A DNA stretch of 64,000 nucleotides from Acidithiobacillus montserratensis. GTDB taxonomy: Bacteria > Pseudomonadota > Gammaproteobacteria > Acidithiobacillales > Acidithiobacillaceae. The stretch is taken from contig NZ_JABBOU010000023.1 in the NCBI RefSeq assembly GCF_018853465.1, positions 1 through 64,000 on the forward strand. The letters run 5' to 3'. A program made the translations under genes and the position numbers. How positions within the stretch are numbered: the stretch's first letter is position 1; the number at the start of each line of letters is the position of its first letter. Positions 1-9,689 of the stretch are shown one piece after another. The notes below the pieces were generated by a model that saw nothing but the letters and a program-made list of their open reading frames with translations, made no database searches and was not told where the DNA came from.

Positions 1-1117
1 TGCAGGTAAAATCAGTCCCGCCGAAGAAATTATTGCCGATATAGCGGCGGGCCGCATGGTGATTCTCATGGATGATGAAGGCCGGGAGAATGAAGGGGAC
101 CTGATCATGGCGGCGGAGTTTGTGACGCCTGCCGCCATCAATTTCATGGTGACCCAGGCACGGGGGCTGGTGTGTTTGCCGCTGACCCGTGAGCGCTGCC
201 AACAGCTGCGCTTGCCGCAAATGGTCGGGCACAATACTGCCAGCCTCGGCACTGCGTTTACGGTTTCCATTGAGGCAGCCCGGGGCGTAACCACCGGTAT
301 TTCTGCGGCAGATCGGGCCGCCACCATACAGGCCGCCATTGCTGCTGATGCCGCGCCCGAAGATCTGGTGATGCCCGGACATATTTTCCCGCTGGCCGCC
401 GAGCCGGGTGGGGTGCTGGTGCGTGCCGGGCATACCGAAGCGGCCGTGGATCTGGCGCGTCTGGCCGGCTGTCAGCCTGCCGGGGTGATTTGCGAGATTC
501 TCAATGCCGATGGCGAAATGGCGCGGCTGCCGGATTTGCTGCCCTATGCGGCGGAGCATGGCCTCAAAATCGGCACCATTGCCGATCTGATCCGCTATCG
601 TCTGGAAAGGGAAAGAATTGTCGAGCGCCAGGCACAGGGTCCCTGGCATACGGCTTATGGTGATTTCCAGTTATATGTCTATCGCGACTGGGTGGCCCGG
701 GAAACTCATTTTGCCCTGGTCATGGGCGATGTAGAGGCTATGGACAGTCCCGTGCTGGTCCGGGTGCAGGTCGGTAAAGTCCTCAATGATCTGTTTGCCG
801 GGGCCGCCAGTCCTAATACCCGTGCTCTACAGCGTATTGCTGCGGAGGGTCGGGGGGTGTTGGTGTACCTGCACCACAATGACACGATGGAAGAGCTTTT
901 GCAGGAAGTGGCTGCCTTGCCGGAATTACCCAAAGGACCGGGCCAGGCCGGAGATTCCGGTCGGGTTCTGCGCACTTTTGGTATTGGTGCCCAGATTTTG
1001 ACAGACCTCGGCGTGCATCGCGCCGAGGTCTTGAGTGACAGTCAGTTCCAGTATCGGGGAATCGGTGGATTCGGTCTCGAAATTGTCGGGCAACGTCCAT
1101 TTCAGGAAAGTAACTAA
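1..1117 (+). CDS. ribBA: RibBA-type protein (3,4-DHBP synthase with degenerate GTP cyclohydrolase II half), 5' partial
   Basis: The reading frame is open from base 2, so the start lies upstream of the window; the ATG at 56 is internal. The N-terminal half is 3,4-dihydroxy-2-butanone-4-phosphate synthase, which turns ribulose 5-phosphate into the four-carbon unit of riboflavin; the [11 protein letters not shown] motif and the later GHTEAAVDL motif are present. The C-terminal half keeps the RibA fold landmarks ([21 protein letters not shown]) but contains no cysteine, so the zinc-binding CX10CXC motif is missing, and the usual QEGRGIGL reads HHNDTMEEL. This half is therefore probably not a working cyclohydrolase. 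ribH follows 9 nt downstream, as expected for a rib operon. Confidence 0.93.
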   Translation, partial: AGKISPAEEIIADIAAGRMVILMDDEGRENEGDLIMAAEFVTPAAINFMVTQARGLVCLPLTRERCQQLRLPQMVGHNTASLGTAFTVSIEAARGVTTGISAADRAATIQAAIAADAAPEDLVMPGHIFPLAAEPGGVLVRAGHTEAAVDLARLAGCQPAGVICEILNADGEMARLPDLLPYAAEHGLKIGTIADLIRYRLERERIVERQAQGPWHTAYGDFQLYVYRDWVARETHFALVMGDVEAMDSPVLVRVQVGKVLNDLFAGAASPNTRALQRIAAEGRGVLVYLHHNDTMEELLQEVAALPELPKGPGQAGDSGRVLRTFGIGAQILTDLGVHRAEVLSDSQFQYRGIGGFGLEIVGQRPFQESN

Positions 1118-1126
1118 GGAAAAAAT

Positions 1127-1591
1127 ATGATTCAGCAAATAGAAGGCAGTCTGCAGGCCGGCAAGTTTCGTTTTGTGCTGCTGGTCAGTCGTTTCAACAG
1201 CTTTATTACCCAGCAACTGGAGCAGGGAGCCATTGATGCCCTGCGTCGCCACGGCGCCAGTGACGAGCAGATACATGTGGTCTATGTGCCGGGAGCTTAT
1301 GAAATTCCCCTGGTAGCCCAAAAGCTGGCGCGCAGTGGCAATTATGATGCGGTGCTCTGTCTGGGAGCGGTGATTCGCGGGGGTACCCCCCATTTCGATT
1401 ATGTGGCTGGTGAAGTTTCCAAAGGTGTGGCACAGGTGGCCATGGATACGGGTATTCCGGTCATTTTTGGCATATTGACCACGGACAGCATCGAGCAGGC
1501 CATCGAACGGGCCGGCACCAAGGCCGGAAACAAGGGTTTTGATGCGGCCATGACCGCCCTCGAAATGGTGCAATTACTGGGTCAGATCTGA
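1127..1591 (+). CDS. ribH: 6,7-dimethyl-8-ribityllumazine synthase
   Basis: Lumazine synthase, 154 aa, the normal length. It condenses the DHBP made by RibB with 5-amino-6-ribitylamino-uracil, the step before riboflavin synthase. Diagnostic segments are FNSFITQQL near the N-terminus, VPGAYEIPL (substrate pocket), [16 protein letters not shown] with the catalytic-loop histidine, and [10 protein letters not shown]. The ATG has an AAGGAAAAAAT ribosome-binding context in the 9-nt gap after ribBA, so the two are co-transcribed. NusB follows 6 nt later, a common rib-nusB linkage. Confidence 0.96.
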   Translation: MIQQIEGSLQAGKFRFVLLVSRFNSFITQQLEQGAIDALRRHGASDEQIHVVYVPGAYEIPLVAQKLARSGNYDAVLCLGAVIRGGTPHFDYVAGEVSKGVAQVAMDTGIPVIFGILTTDSIEQAIERAGTKAGNKGFDAAMTALEMVQLLGQI

Positions 1592-1597
1592 GCATCC

Positions 1598-2041
1598 ATG
1601 AAAAATAGTCGTCGTCGCCTGGCGCGTCAGGCCATTATCCAGGCCTTGTATCAATTGCAGATGAACCCGGGGCATTGTCCCGATATCGCCCTGCAATTTA
1701 CGGCCGACCCGGAACGTCTGCAAGGGGCCGATCGGGAATTTTTTACCAGTGTCTGGGAAGGCGTTTGTCACGCCATCCCAGAGCTGGATCCCGCCATTGC
1801 GGAGGAAATCCCGGATCGACGTTGGGAGGATGAAATCAGCGAAGTAGAACGCGCCATTTTGCGTCTTGCTGCTTACGAGTTGCGGGATTTACCGCAAACT
1901 CCCTATCGGGTGGTCATCAATGAGGCCATTGAACTGGGTAAGGATTTTGGAGCGGAACAGGGCCATCGTTTTGTCAACGCCGTACTCGACAAGCTGGCCC
2001 AGCGCTGGCGACAGACAGAAACTACCCGGAACGAATCGTGA
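1598..2041 (+). CDS. nusB: Transcription antitermination factor NusB
   Basis: 147 aa all-helical NusB. It binds boxA RNA together with S10 to antiterminate rRNA operons. Recognisable parts are the N-terminal SRRRLARQAIIQALYQLQ helix and the C-terminal block with ILRLAAYELRD, YRVVINEAIELGKDFG and FVNAVLDKLA. It is placed directly after ribH. The S10 partner is encoded in this same window (23476-23784). No thiL gene follows, although that is a frequent neighbour in other proteobacteria. Confidence 0.95.
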   Translation: MKNSRRRLARQAIIQALYQLQMNPGHCPDIALQFTADPERLQGADREFFTSVWEGVCHAIPELDPAIAEEIPDRRWEDEISEVERAILRLAAYELRDLPQTPYRVVINEAIELGKDFGAEQGHRFVNAVLDKLAQRWRQTETTRNES

Positions 2042-2285
2042 AATGAGTGTCGGACCTGGTGGAAAAGGTTTTGCTTGCCAGAGAGCCGGACTTTAGAAGC
2101 GCAGTCTGCTTGGGGCACAGATGCAAAAACGTGTCCTCATCCAGTGGCTAGCGAGGTGTATGACGATTGCGCTGAACCTTTTTTCTTTGTGGAGATTATC
2201 CCTTGAAAAAGTTCTGGCAGTGTCTTAGCTTTATGGTATAACCTCCACATCTGAAAGCCATTACCCTGTATTCATGGAGTGAATC

Positions 2286-2861
2286 ATGCCTGCTCATCGT
2301 TTTTTGCGTATTCCTGTGCTGGCCGCCTGCTCGACGGCCGCTTTGTTATTGCTTGCCGCGCCTTTGGTTGATGCCCAGACCATGGCCGGAAAAGCAGAAA
2401 TGGAAGATTCTGCCAGTACCCAGCCAGCCGACCTGACCACCGCCAAATTGGAAAACAGCATTGGTACCCGCTGTGCTCTTGGAGACGGTGTGCCTCAGAA
2501 CTACTCTTTGGCGGCGCAGTGGTTTGAAAAATCCGCTCTGCATGGCTATGGAAAGGCCGAGTATAATCTCGGAATGCAATATTACTTTGGTCAGGGTGTT
2601 CCCAAGGATCTGACTAAGGCGGCATACTGGTGGAATAAGGCGGCAGAATTGGGTGTTTCCGCTGCACAATATAACCTGGGTAATCTCTACTTCATGGGTC
2701 AGGGCGTGCCGCAGGATTATACCAAGGCCGCTTTGTGGTGGCATAAGGCGGCAGCTGCGGGCAATGTGCAGGCTAGTAAAAACCTGCAGGTACTGGCCCG
2801 CACCGTACCGGAATTCAAGAATGCCACAGCGGTTCCGGTCGTGGATAAAAAAGTCGACTAA
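2286..2861 (+). CDS. Secreted Sel1-like repeat (TPR-type) protein
   Basis: 191 aa with an N-terminal signal peptide (hydrophobic run to about residue 30, ending near VDA). About three Sel1-like repeats span residues 57-165, each with the AEYNLGxxYYxGQGVPxD and KAAxWWxKAAxxG pattern. Sel1 repeats form alpha-solenoid protein-binding surfaces; the partner cannot be read from the sequence. It stands alone in a 244-nt spaced position after nusB and converges on the lapA-like gene, so it is probably a single-gene unit. The specific function is unknown. Confidence 0.8.
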   Translation: MPAHRFLRIPVLAACSTAALLLLAAPLVDAQTMAGKAEMEDSASTQPADLTTAKLENSIGTRCALGDGVPQNYSLAAQWFEKSALHGYGKAEYNLGMQYYFGQGVPKDLTKAAYWWNKAAELGVSAAQYNLGNLYFMGQGVPQDYTKAALWWHKAAAAGNVQASKNLQVLARTVPEFKNATAVPVVDKKVD

Positions 2862-2879
2862 ACCCGATAATGCCGGGTC

Positions 2880-3224
2880 TCAGTTTTCGACCTTGCTTCC
2901 GCTCATGCCGTTGCTTTTCTGGATACGTAAAGCAGCGGCATGTTCTTTTTCGATGTATTCCCGTTTGCCTCTTTCCTCATTGAGTTGTCCTTCCAGTTCC
3001 CCCAGGCGGCGTTCGTGACGGCGTATTTTTAACTTGTTACGAATATGGGTCGGCAGGTAAATCAACATGCTGGCAATAAAGCCCGCCACAAATCCACAAA
3101 GTAATATCACGCCCTGCGACTGGGCAAAAGTCCAGGAAAAAAAATGTACGGACGTCATGACGTTGTTCTGCACAGCAAATATGACGGCCAACGCGGCAAT
3201 GATCAGAGAAATAACAACCCACAT
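2880..3224 (-). CDS. lapA: LapA/DUF1049-family inner-membrane protein
   Basis: 114 aa. Two transmembrane segments lie near the N-terminus (about residues 3-21 and 38-60), separated by a short periplasmic loop with VHFFSW. A basic, coiled-coil-prone cytoplasmic tail follows (RNKLKIRRHERRLGELEGQL). This is the architecture of LapA (YciS), which works in lipopolysaccharide assembly and control of LpxC turnover. A strong AAGGGGGG ribosome-binding site precedes the ATG. It sits 35 nt downstream of ubiB on the same strand, so co-transcription is likely; its usual partner lapB is not here. The family is fairly secure, the exact role less so. Confidence 0.75.
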   Translation of the reverse strand: MWVVISLIIAALAVIFAVQNNVMTSVHFFSWTFAQSQGVILLCGFVAGFIASMLIYLPTHIRNKLKIRRHERRLGELEGQLNEERGKREYIEKEHAAALRIQKSNGMSGSKVEN

Positions 3225-3259
3225 GATGATACCCCCCTTTTATGGAATTTATGTTGAAA

Positions 3260-4942
3260 CTAATCGCGCACTTTAAAGAAGCTGGACACCCAATGGAAGC
3301 CGATCCAGGTCAGGCTCGGAACCAGAATTAACCAGGCCCATAGTGGCAGGTCGAGAATGGCAAAGTCCAGTTTATGGGCGAGGGCGGCCATGATGCCGAT
3401 ACCGATAACGATAAATGTTCCACTGACTCCAAAGGAAAGCCGCCACAGGCCGCGTCGCAGTTCCTGGCGAATTCCGTCCAGATCCTGATTGCGGATCACC
3501 AGAGGCAGTTCACCTTGTTGTGTCTGGCGCAGAATATTGTGCAATAGAACGGGTATTTCCGGTAACACCAGGCCCCACTCCGGAAAATGCCGTTTCATTT
3601 CCGTCCACCATCCGCGCGGACCGCGTTGGCGGCTCAGCCACTCTGTAAGCAGCGGTGTGGCCACTTCCCACATATTGAGGGCAGGATTGAAGTCCCTGGC
3701 AATGCCTTCCACATTCACCAGGGTTTTCTGGAGCAGGAGCAGTTGAGGCTGGGTTTGCATATGAAAGGCCCGCGTCGTCTGAAACAGACGCAACAACAGA
3801 TTAGCCACCGAAATTTCATTCAGTGGTTTCTCAAATACCGGCTCGGCAATGGCCCGGATGGCTGCTTCAAAATCCTGGACATTGGTATCGGGGGGTACCC
3901 AGCCGGCTTCCACATGGGCCTCGGCGACTCTGCGATAGTCTCTTTGGAAAAAGGCGATCATGTTTTCCGCCAGATAATGCTGGCTGGCATCGTCCAAGCT
4001 ACCCATGATGCCAAAGTCGACGGCGATGAAGCGACCATTCCGGGGATCAATGAATATATTCCCCGGGTGCATGTCGGCGTGAAAATAAGCGTCACGAAAA
4101 ACCTGGCGGAAAAAAATATCTGCCGCTCGACGGGAGAGTTGATCGAAATTGATCCCGGCCTTGCGTAAGGCGTCCAGTTGCCCGATGGGGATGCCATAAA
4201 TACGTTCCATTACCAGGACGGAAGAACTGCAGAAGTCCCAGTAAATTTCCGGGATATAAAGCAAGTCAGGATCAGCGGCAAAATTGCGGCGTAACTGGCT
4301 GGCATTGGCCGCTTCGCGCAATAAATCCAGTTCCCCCCGCAACGTCTTGGCATACTCGGCCACTACCGCACGCACGCGCAGGCGTCTGCCTTCTTGCGAG
4401 TAACGCTCCGCCAGATCCGCCAGCAGCCCCAATATGGCCAGGTCCTGATCAATGACGCGGCGCAAACCCGGGCGACGGACCTTGATGGCGACCGCGCGGC
4501 CATCATGCAAAACGCCAAAATGCACCTGGGCAATGGAAGCTGCGGCAGCGGGCTGGGGATCGAACTCGGCAAACAGGGCGGAAACCGGTTTGCCGAGTGC
4601 CGTCTCAATGATTTGCCGGGCTTCATCTGAGGGAAAGGGGGGGACGGCATCCTGGAGCTTGGCCAGCTCCTGGGTTATATGATCAGGTAGCAGGTCGCGT
4701 CGGGTAGAGAGCATCTGCCCTAATTTGATGAAAGTCGGGCCTAATGTTTCCAGGGCCTGGCGTAGTCGCTCGGCAAAATCACCCTGGGGTTTGCGGCCCA
4801 GCCAGGACATGGGGCTGAGGCGCAAGAGGGCCTGGTAGGGTTTCAGGATGGGTAAAAAATAGAGGACTTCATCCAGGCGGTAGCGCACCAGGACGCGGGT
4901 AATGTGCAGGGTACGCACGAAACGAAGCAGGGATTGTCGCAT
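3260..4942 (-). CDS. ubiB: UbiB-family atypical kinase/ATPase (ubiquinone biosynthesis)
   Basis: 560 aa, close to the usual UbiB length. ABC1/AarF/ADCK landmarks are in order: the KxGQ-type extension FIKLGQMLSTRRDLLP, the alanine-rich nucleotide loop AAASIAQVHFG, the lysine strand VAIKVRRPG, the catalytic loop HADMHPGNIFID, and VDFGIMG in place of the protein-kinase DFG. Two hydrophobic helices at the C-terminus anchor it in the inner membrane. UbiB proteins support the late ubiquinone steps, probably by extracting lipid intermediates with ATP; quinone is the electron carrier for respiration. The lapA-like gene follows on the same strand. Confidence 0.92.
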   Translation of the reverse strand: MRQSLLRFVRTLHITRVLVRYRLDEVLYFLPILKPYQALLRLSPMSWLGRKPQGDFAERLRQALETLGPTFIKLGQMLSTRRDLLPDHITQELAKLQDAVPPFPSDEARQIIETALGKPVSALFAEFDPQPAAAASIAQVHFGVLHDGRAVAIKVRRPGLRRVIDQDLAILGLLADLAERYSQEGRRLRVRAVVAEYAKTLRGELDLLREAANASQLRRNFAADPDLLYIPEIYWDFCSSSVLVMERIYGIPIGQLDALRKAGINFDQLSRRAADIFFRQVFRDAYFHADMHPGNIFIDPRNGRFIAVDFGIMGSLDDASQHYLAENMIAFFQRDYRRVAEAHVEAGWVPPDTNVQDFEAAIRAIAEPVFEKPLNEISVANLLLRLFQTTRAFHMQTQPQLLLLQKTLVNVEGIARDFNPALNMWEVATPLLTEWLSRQRGPRGWWTEMKRHFPEWGLVLPEIPVLLHNILRQTQQGELPLVIRNQDLDGIRQELRRGLWRLSFGVSGTFIVIGIGIMAALAHKLDFAILDLPLWAWLILVPSLTWIGFHWVSSFFKVRD

Positions 4943-4984
4943 GGCCGCTAGTCTAGCATGGAATCAGGATGCTGCATGATGAAA

Positions 4985-5019
4985 AAACCATAAAAAAGGC
5001 GGATCAGTGCTGATCCGCC
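4985..5019 (-). terminator. Rho-independent terminator of the OmpA-like gene
   Basis: The perfect inverted repeat GGCGGATCAG / CTGATCCGCC occupies 4998-5007 and 5010-5019, with a tight loop. Read on the minus strand, the stem is followed at once by a run of six T. It lies 22 nt beyond the stop codon of the minus-strand OmpA-like gene and upstream of the ubiB start, so it separates the two units. Confidence 0.9.
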
Positions 5020-5041
5020 CGGCATCGCAATGCTGCGATAA

Positions 5042-5683
5042 TTACTGAACGGTTTTTTGCACCTTGATGTTGGAGTTGATCTCCACACGCTGGTTCAGGA
5101 AACGTCCTTGCTGTGTAGCGTTGCTGGCCACTGGATCATTATAGGAATGACCTTTGAGGACCATGCGATCACTGGAAACGCCGTGTCTGCTCAGATACTG
5201 AGCCACGCTCTGGGCACGCAACTTGGACAGTTTGAGGTTATAGGCATAGCTGCCAACCTTACTGCAGTAACCATTCACGTCGAGAACGGCATCGGGATGA
5301 TTTTTGGCAAAATCAGCGACCTCGTCCAGGACCTTGATGTCATGATCGAGCAGTTTGTAGGAATCAAATTTGAAGTTGATGCCGGTAATGGTGATGGGCT
5401 TGCTGACCAGCACCGTGCGCTCAACGGGAGCAATGGGGGCGGGTGCCGGTGCCGGTGCCGGTGCTACCGCAACAGGTGCTGGCTTGGTCGGAGCGCAATA
5501 CTCAGGAACAGCACCATCTGTAACAGGCCGTCCACCGCGAACGCAGGCACCGTTGCCGGTGACTACGGGTTTGCCGCCTGCCTGAATGGCATAACCCATG
5601 TAACCGTTGTCGGCATAGGCTGTGCCGGCAAAAAGACCGCCACTGATGGCAAGCATCAGGGTAATACGTTTAATATGTTGCAT
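5042..5683 (-). CDS. OmpA-like C-terminal domain outer-membrane/periplasmic protein
   Basis: 213 aa with a signal peptide (cleavage after about residue 24, AYA). A small N-terminal region with two cysteines and a Pro-Ala repeat linker (residues 68-86) follow, then an OmpA C-terminal domain (about 95-205). That domain normally anchors the outer membrane to peptidoglycan. The arginine of the LSKLRAQSV helix is kept, but the usual GHTD diaminopimelate-binding segment reads GYCS (138-141), so peptidoglycan binding may be altered. There is no beta-barrel. The gene has a strong GAGGAGGG ribosome-binding site and its own terminator, so it is probably monocistronic and well expressed. Confidence 0.85.
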   Translation of the reverse strand: MQHIKRITLMLAISGGLFAGTAYADNGYMGYAIQAGGKPVVTGNGACVRGGRPVTDGAVPEYCAPTKPAPVAVAPAPAPAPAPIAPVERTVLVSKPITITGINFKFDSYKLLDHDIKVLDEVADFAKNHPDAVLDVNGYCSKVGSYAYNLKLSKLRAQSVAQYLSRHGVSSDRMVLKGHSYNDPVASNATQQGRFLNQRVEINSNIKVQKTVQ

Positions 5684-5747
5684 TTATAAACCCTCCTCTC
5701 AAGCCCGGGCAGAAATCTGCCTGGCAAAATCTAGAACTGCCACGCAA

Positions 5748-5776
5748 AGAATGTTGTAATTCGGCAACGATGTCAA
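5748..5776 (-). promoter_or_regulatory. Candidate sigma-70 promoter for the OmpA-like gene
   Basis: On the minus strand a perfect -35 hexamer TTGACA (5771-5776) is followed after 17 nt by a poor -10, CATTCT (5748-5753). The implied 5' UTR of about 55 nt contains a GGCAGA/TCTGCC hairpin near 5707-5720. The -35 is convincing and the -10 is weak. Confidence 0.35.
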
Positions 5777-5897
5777 GAAATAGGCACAAGTATCGCGCTG
5801 CGCGAAATGGCAGCCATAAAGAAGCGCTCTGAATACTGCTTGTGTTCAAGCGTAAATCTTTTTAAGTACATTATGGATATTGCTTGCCTTAAATCTG

Positions 5898-5927
5898 TTG
5901 ACAGACCCCTGCACTAAGCGGCACAAT
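5898..5927 (+). promoter_or_regulatory. Promoter of the tRNA-tuf operon
   Basis: A perfect -35 TTGACA (5898-5903) and CACAAT (5922-5927, 4 of 6 to consensus) are separated by 18 nt, just upstream of tRNA-Tyr. The bases between the -10 and the expected start are GC-rich (GCGCCGC). This is the kind of discriminator found at stringently controlled stable-RNA promoters. Confidence 0.6.
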
Positions 5928-5941
5928 GCGCCGCTAATCGT

Positions 5942-6026
5942 GGAGGGGTTCCCGAGCGGTCAAAGGGATCAGACTGTAAATCTGACGGCTCTGCCTTCGG
6001 AGGTTCGAATCCTCCTCCCTCCACCA
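5942..6026 (+). tRNA. tRNA-Tyr (GTA)
   Basis: 85-nt class II tRNA with an acceptor stem GGAGGGG / CCTCCCTCC pairing region and a genome-encoded CCA. The anticodon GTA is at 5976-5978. It has a long variable arm (GGCTCTGCCTTC) and a T-loop GGTTCGAATCC. It is first in the cluster Tyr-Gly-Thr-tuf, the same order as the tyrU-glyT-thrT-tufB locus of enterobacteria. Confidence 0.97.
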
Positions 6027-6070
6027 TATTATAGAAGTGTGTAGTAAACGGCGCGGGCGCTACAGTTTAT

Positions 6071-6144
<74 letters not shown>

Positions 6145-6151
6145 GAAGTAG

Positions 6152-6227
<76 letters not shown>

Positions 6228-6269
6228 TATTGTTTATTTTCTTGGGTCTGTTTTCTTGGGGAGTTTCTG

Positions 6270-7460
<1,191 letters not shown>

Positions 7461-7481
7461 GTTAGTAGCGTTGTAAAGTTG

Positions 7482-7502
7482 AACGGCGGCTTGTCCGCCG
7501 TT
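7482..7502 (+). terminator. Hairpin between tuf and tRNA-Trp (partial terminator or processing site)
   Basis: AACGGCGG (7482-7489) pairs with CCGCCGTT (7495-7502) around a CTTGT loop, but only three T follow. It could attenuate transcription into trpT-secE-nusG or mark an RNA cleavage site; it does not look like a full stop. Confidence 0.45.
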
Positions 7503-7512
7503 TGCCGTCTGC

Positions 7513-7588
7513 AGGGCAGTAGCTCAATTGGTAGAGCAGCGGTCTCCAAAACCGCAGGTTGGGGGTTCGATCCCCTCCTGCCCTGCCA
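7513..7588 (+). tRNA. tRNA-Trp (CCA)
   Basis: 76-nt tRNA with acceptor stem AGGGCAG / CTGCCCT, anticodon CCA at 7546-7548 in a CTCCAAA loop, T-loop GGTTCGATCCC, and a terminal GCCA giving the encoded CCA end. It sits between tuf and secE, a conserved position in many proteobacteria, and ends 20 nt before the secE start. Confidence 0.97.
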
Positions 7589-7608
7589 TTATTAAAGGTG
7601 CGGTGGTC

Positions 7609-7959
7609 ATGTCGGAAAAAGTGAAGCTCTATTTTGCGGCAGGTTTCGCTGCCCTCGGGGTGTTCGCCTATTTTCTGATCCCCGCGCGTATCGGGACGTA
7701 TTACCCGAGTGTTGGCCTTGCCGTCGGCTTGCTGATTGCCGCCGGTTTGTTTGCCTATAGTGAAAGCGGAAAGAAGCTTTTAGTGTTTTTTCGAGAATCC
7801 TATCTTGAATTGCTGAAAGTCGTCTGGCCAACCCGCCCTGAAGTGCTGCGGAGTACTGCCATTATCATAGGGTTGATTGCCGTCATTGCGGCTTTTCTGT
7901 GGTTGGTCGATCTGGCACTCCTTGGCGTGGTACGGCTACTACTCGGAGGAGTTGGCTAA
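7609..7959 (+). CDS. secE: Preprotein translocase subunit SecE
   Basis: 116 aa with three predicted transmembrane helices (about residues 5-25, 32-50 and 85-112), as in the enterobacterial form. The conserved cytoplasmic amphipathic segment ELLKVVWPTRPE precedes the last helix; it clamps SecY. The ATG at 7609 follows AAAGGTGCGGTGG and begins MSEKVKLY; the open frame runs back into tRNA-Trp but is not coding there. nusG starts on the next base after the stop. SecY, the channel subunit, is encoded at 32328-33659. Confidence 0.95.
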   Translation: MSEKVKLYFAAGFAALGVFAYFLIPARIGTYYPSVGLAVGLLIAAGLFAYSESGKKLLVFFRESYLELLKVVWPTRPEVLRSTAIIIGLIAVIAAFLWLVDLALLGVVRLLLGGVG

Positions 7960-8493
7960 ATGGCAATGCGTTGGTATGTAGTGCATGCATTCTCGGGTTT
8001 TGAGAAAAAGGTTCAGGCAGAAATTCGCGAGCGCGCACAGCGTGAAGGATTGGCCGATAGCTTTGGTGAGATCCTCGTCCCGGTGGAAGAAGTCGTGGAA
8101 ATGCGCAATGGCCAGAAAACCAATTCTCAGCGCATGTTTTATCCGGGCTACGTTCTGGTGCAGATGGAAATGGATGACATCACTTGGCATCTGGTCAAAA
8201 GCACACCCCGGGTGACAGGTTTTGTGGGTGGTTCCGTGGGGCGTCCTCATCCCCTCAGTGATGCGGAAACAGACGCCATTATGGACCGTATCAAAGAAGG
8301 CGTTGAAAAGCCGCGTCCCAAGTTCAGCTTCGATGCGGGTGAACAGGTGCGCGTCATTGACGGACCCTTCAAGGACTTCAATGGTGTGGTCGAAGAAGTC
8401 AACTTTGAAAAAAGCAAGCTGCGGGTGTCGGTCACCATTTTTGGTCGGTCAACCCCCGTGGAGCTGGATTTTGGTCAGGTAGAAAAAGTCTGA
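7960..8493 (+). CDS. nusG: Transcription termination/antitermination protein NusG
   Basis: 177 aa, the typical length. The NGN domain starts with [15 protein letters not shown] and contains the FYPGYVLV segment that contacts RNA polymerase. A C-terminal KOW domain has [18 protein letters not shown]. NusG tethers Rho or S10 to the elongating polymerase. The start codon abuts the secE stop, which implies coupled translation. Confidence 0.97.
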   Translation: MAMRWYVVHAFSGFEKKVQAEIRERAQREGLADSFGEILVPVEEVVEMRNGQKTNSQRMFYPGYVLVQMEMDDITWHLVKSTPRVTGFVGGSVGRPHPLSDAETDAIMDRIKEGVEKPRPKFSFDAGEQVRVIDGPFKDFNGVVEEVNFEKSKLRVSVTIFGRSTPVELDFGQVEKV

Positions 8494-8505
8494 CGGTAAC
8501 ATGAC

Positions 8506-8532
8506 GAGGGAGCCGTACGGCGTTTGGACCTC
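8506..8532 (+). promoter_or_regulatory. Candidate L1-binding leader of the L11 operon
   Basis: In the 53-nt nusG-rplK gap, GAGG (8506-8509) can pair with CCTC (8529-8532), enclosing a GCCG-TA-CGGC stem and an asymmetric loop GTTTGGA. This paired-stem, asymmetric-loop shape just ahead of the rplK ribosome-binding site is what L1 recognises when it represses the rplKA mRNA. The similarity was judged by eye. Confidence 0.45.
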
Positions 8533-8546
8533 ACAGGAGCTTAGTA

Positions 8547-8975
8547 ATGGCAAAGAAAATAACAGGTTATATCAAGTTGCAGGTGAAGGCTACGCAAGCC
8601 AACCCAAGTCCGCCCATTGGTCCCGCTCTGGGGCAACGCGGCCTCAATATCATGGAATTCTGCAAGGCCTTCAATGCCCAGACCCAGGGTGTGGAACCGG
8701 GCTTGCCCCTGCCGGTGGTGATTACGGTTTATGCCGACAAAAGTTTCACCTTTGAAGTCAAAACCCCGCCCGCAGCAGTGCTGTTGATGAAAGCCGCAGG
8801 CTTGCCCAAGGGTAGTGGACGTCCTAATACCGTCAAGGTCGGTAAGGTGACGGAAGCGCAGATTGCGGAGATTGCCAAAACTAAAATGCCCGATCTGAAC
8901 ACCGAAAATCTCGAATCCGCCATGCGGAGTGTGCGCGGAACTGCCCGGAGTATGGGCCTGACGGTGGAGGGTTAA
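8547..8975 (+). CDS. rplK: 50S ribosomal protein L11
   Basis: 142 aa L11, which forms the GTPase-associated centre with 23S rRNA helices 43/44. The N-terminal domain carries [26 protein letters not shown] with the flexible proline region, and the RNA-binding C-terminal domain carries TVGKVT-like and [13 protein letters not shown] segments. The start ATG 8547 has the ribosome-binding site CAGGAG. rplA follows 3 nt after the stop. Confidence 0.98.
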   Translation: MAKKITGYIKLQVKATQANPSPPIGPALGQRGLNIMEFCKAFNAQTQGVEPGLPLPVVITVYADKSFTFEVKTPPAAVLLMKAAGLPKGSGRPNTVKVGKVTEAQIAEIAKTKMPDLNTENLESAMRSVRGTARSMGLTVEG

Positions 8976-8978
8976 GCC

Positions 8979-9671
8979 ATGGGAATTAAATCCAAACGGA
9001 CGCAGGCAGTTCGCGCTATGGTGGATCGTAATCAGCGCTATAGCATTGAAGAAGCATTGGAACTGGTCAAAAAAATGGCAACGGCCAAATTTGACGAGTC
9101 AGTCGATGTGGCCGTAGGGCTGGGTATTGATCCGCGCAAGTCAGATCAGGTAGTGCGCGGTGCGGTGGTGTTGCCCAACGGTACGGGTAAGCAGATGCGC
9201 GTTGCCGTTTTCGCGACGGCTGACAAGGCCAATGAAGCACGCGAAGCCGGTGCCGATATTGTTGGTATGGAAGATCTGGCGGAGCAGGTAAAAGCCGGAC
9301 AGATGGACTTTGACGTGGTCATTGCCACGCCCGATGCCATGCGCATTGTCGGAACCCTGGGTCCGGTGCTGGGTCCACGCGGTTTGATGCCTAACCCCAA
9401 GGTGGGCACGGTTACTGCCGATGTGCGCACGGCCGTTACCAATGCCAAGGGTGGTCAGGTTCGTTATCGTGCGGATAAAGGCGGCATTGTCCATAGCAGC
9501 ATTGGCAAATCATCTTTTGAAGCGAAAGCCCTGCACGAAAATTTGCTGGCCCTGATTGACAGCTTGCGTAAAGCCAAGCCGGCCACCAGCAAGGGTATTT
9601 ACATTCGCAAGGTCAGTTTGTCCGCGACCATGGGTCCCGGGGTCGCGGTAGATCTTTCTGGTCTGGCGTAA
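8979..9671 (+). CDS. rplA: 50S ribosomal protein L1
   Basis: 230 aa L1 of the mobile L1 stalk. Key segments are the N-terminal [21 protein letters not shown], the hinge [14 protein letters not shown], and the signature [16 protein letters not shown]1 is also expected to repress its own operon by binding the leader before rplK. Tightly linked to rplK and separated from rplJ by a 143-nt structured leader. Confidence 0.98.
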   Translation: MGIKSKRTQAVRAMVDRNQRYSIEEALELVKKMATAKFDESVDVAVGLGIDPRKSDQVVRGAVVLPNGTGKQMRVAVFATADKANEAREAGADIVGMEDLAEQVKAGQMDFDVVIATPDAMRIVGTLGPVLGPRGLMPNPKVGTVTADVRTAVTNAKGGQVRYRADKGGIVHSSIGKSSFEAKALHENLLALIDSLRKAKPATSKGIYIRKVSLSATMGPGVAVDLSGLA

Positions 9672-9689
9672 AAGTTTTCTGTCTTCGGG

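Noticed and set aside
2042-2285. Possible small RNA or thiL remnant after nusB
   Set aside because: Only a 17-codon frame at 2043-2096 and no recognisable structure or ThiL motif.
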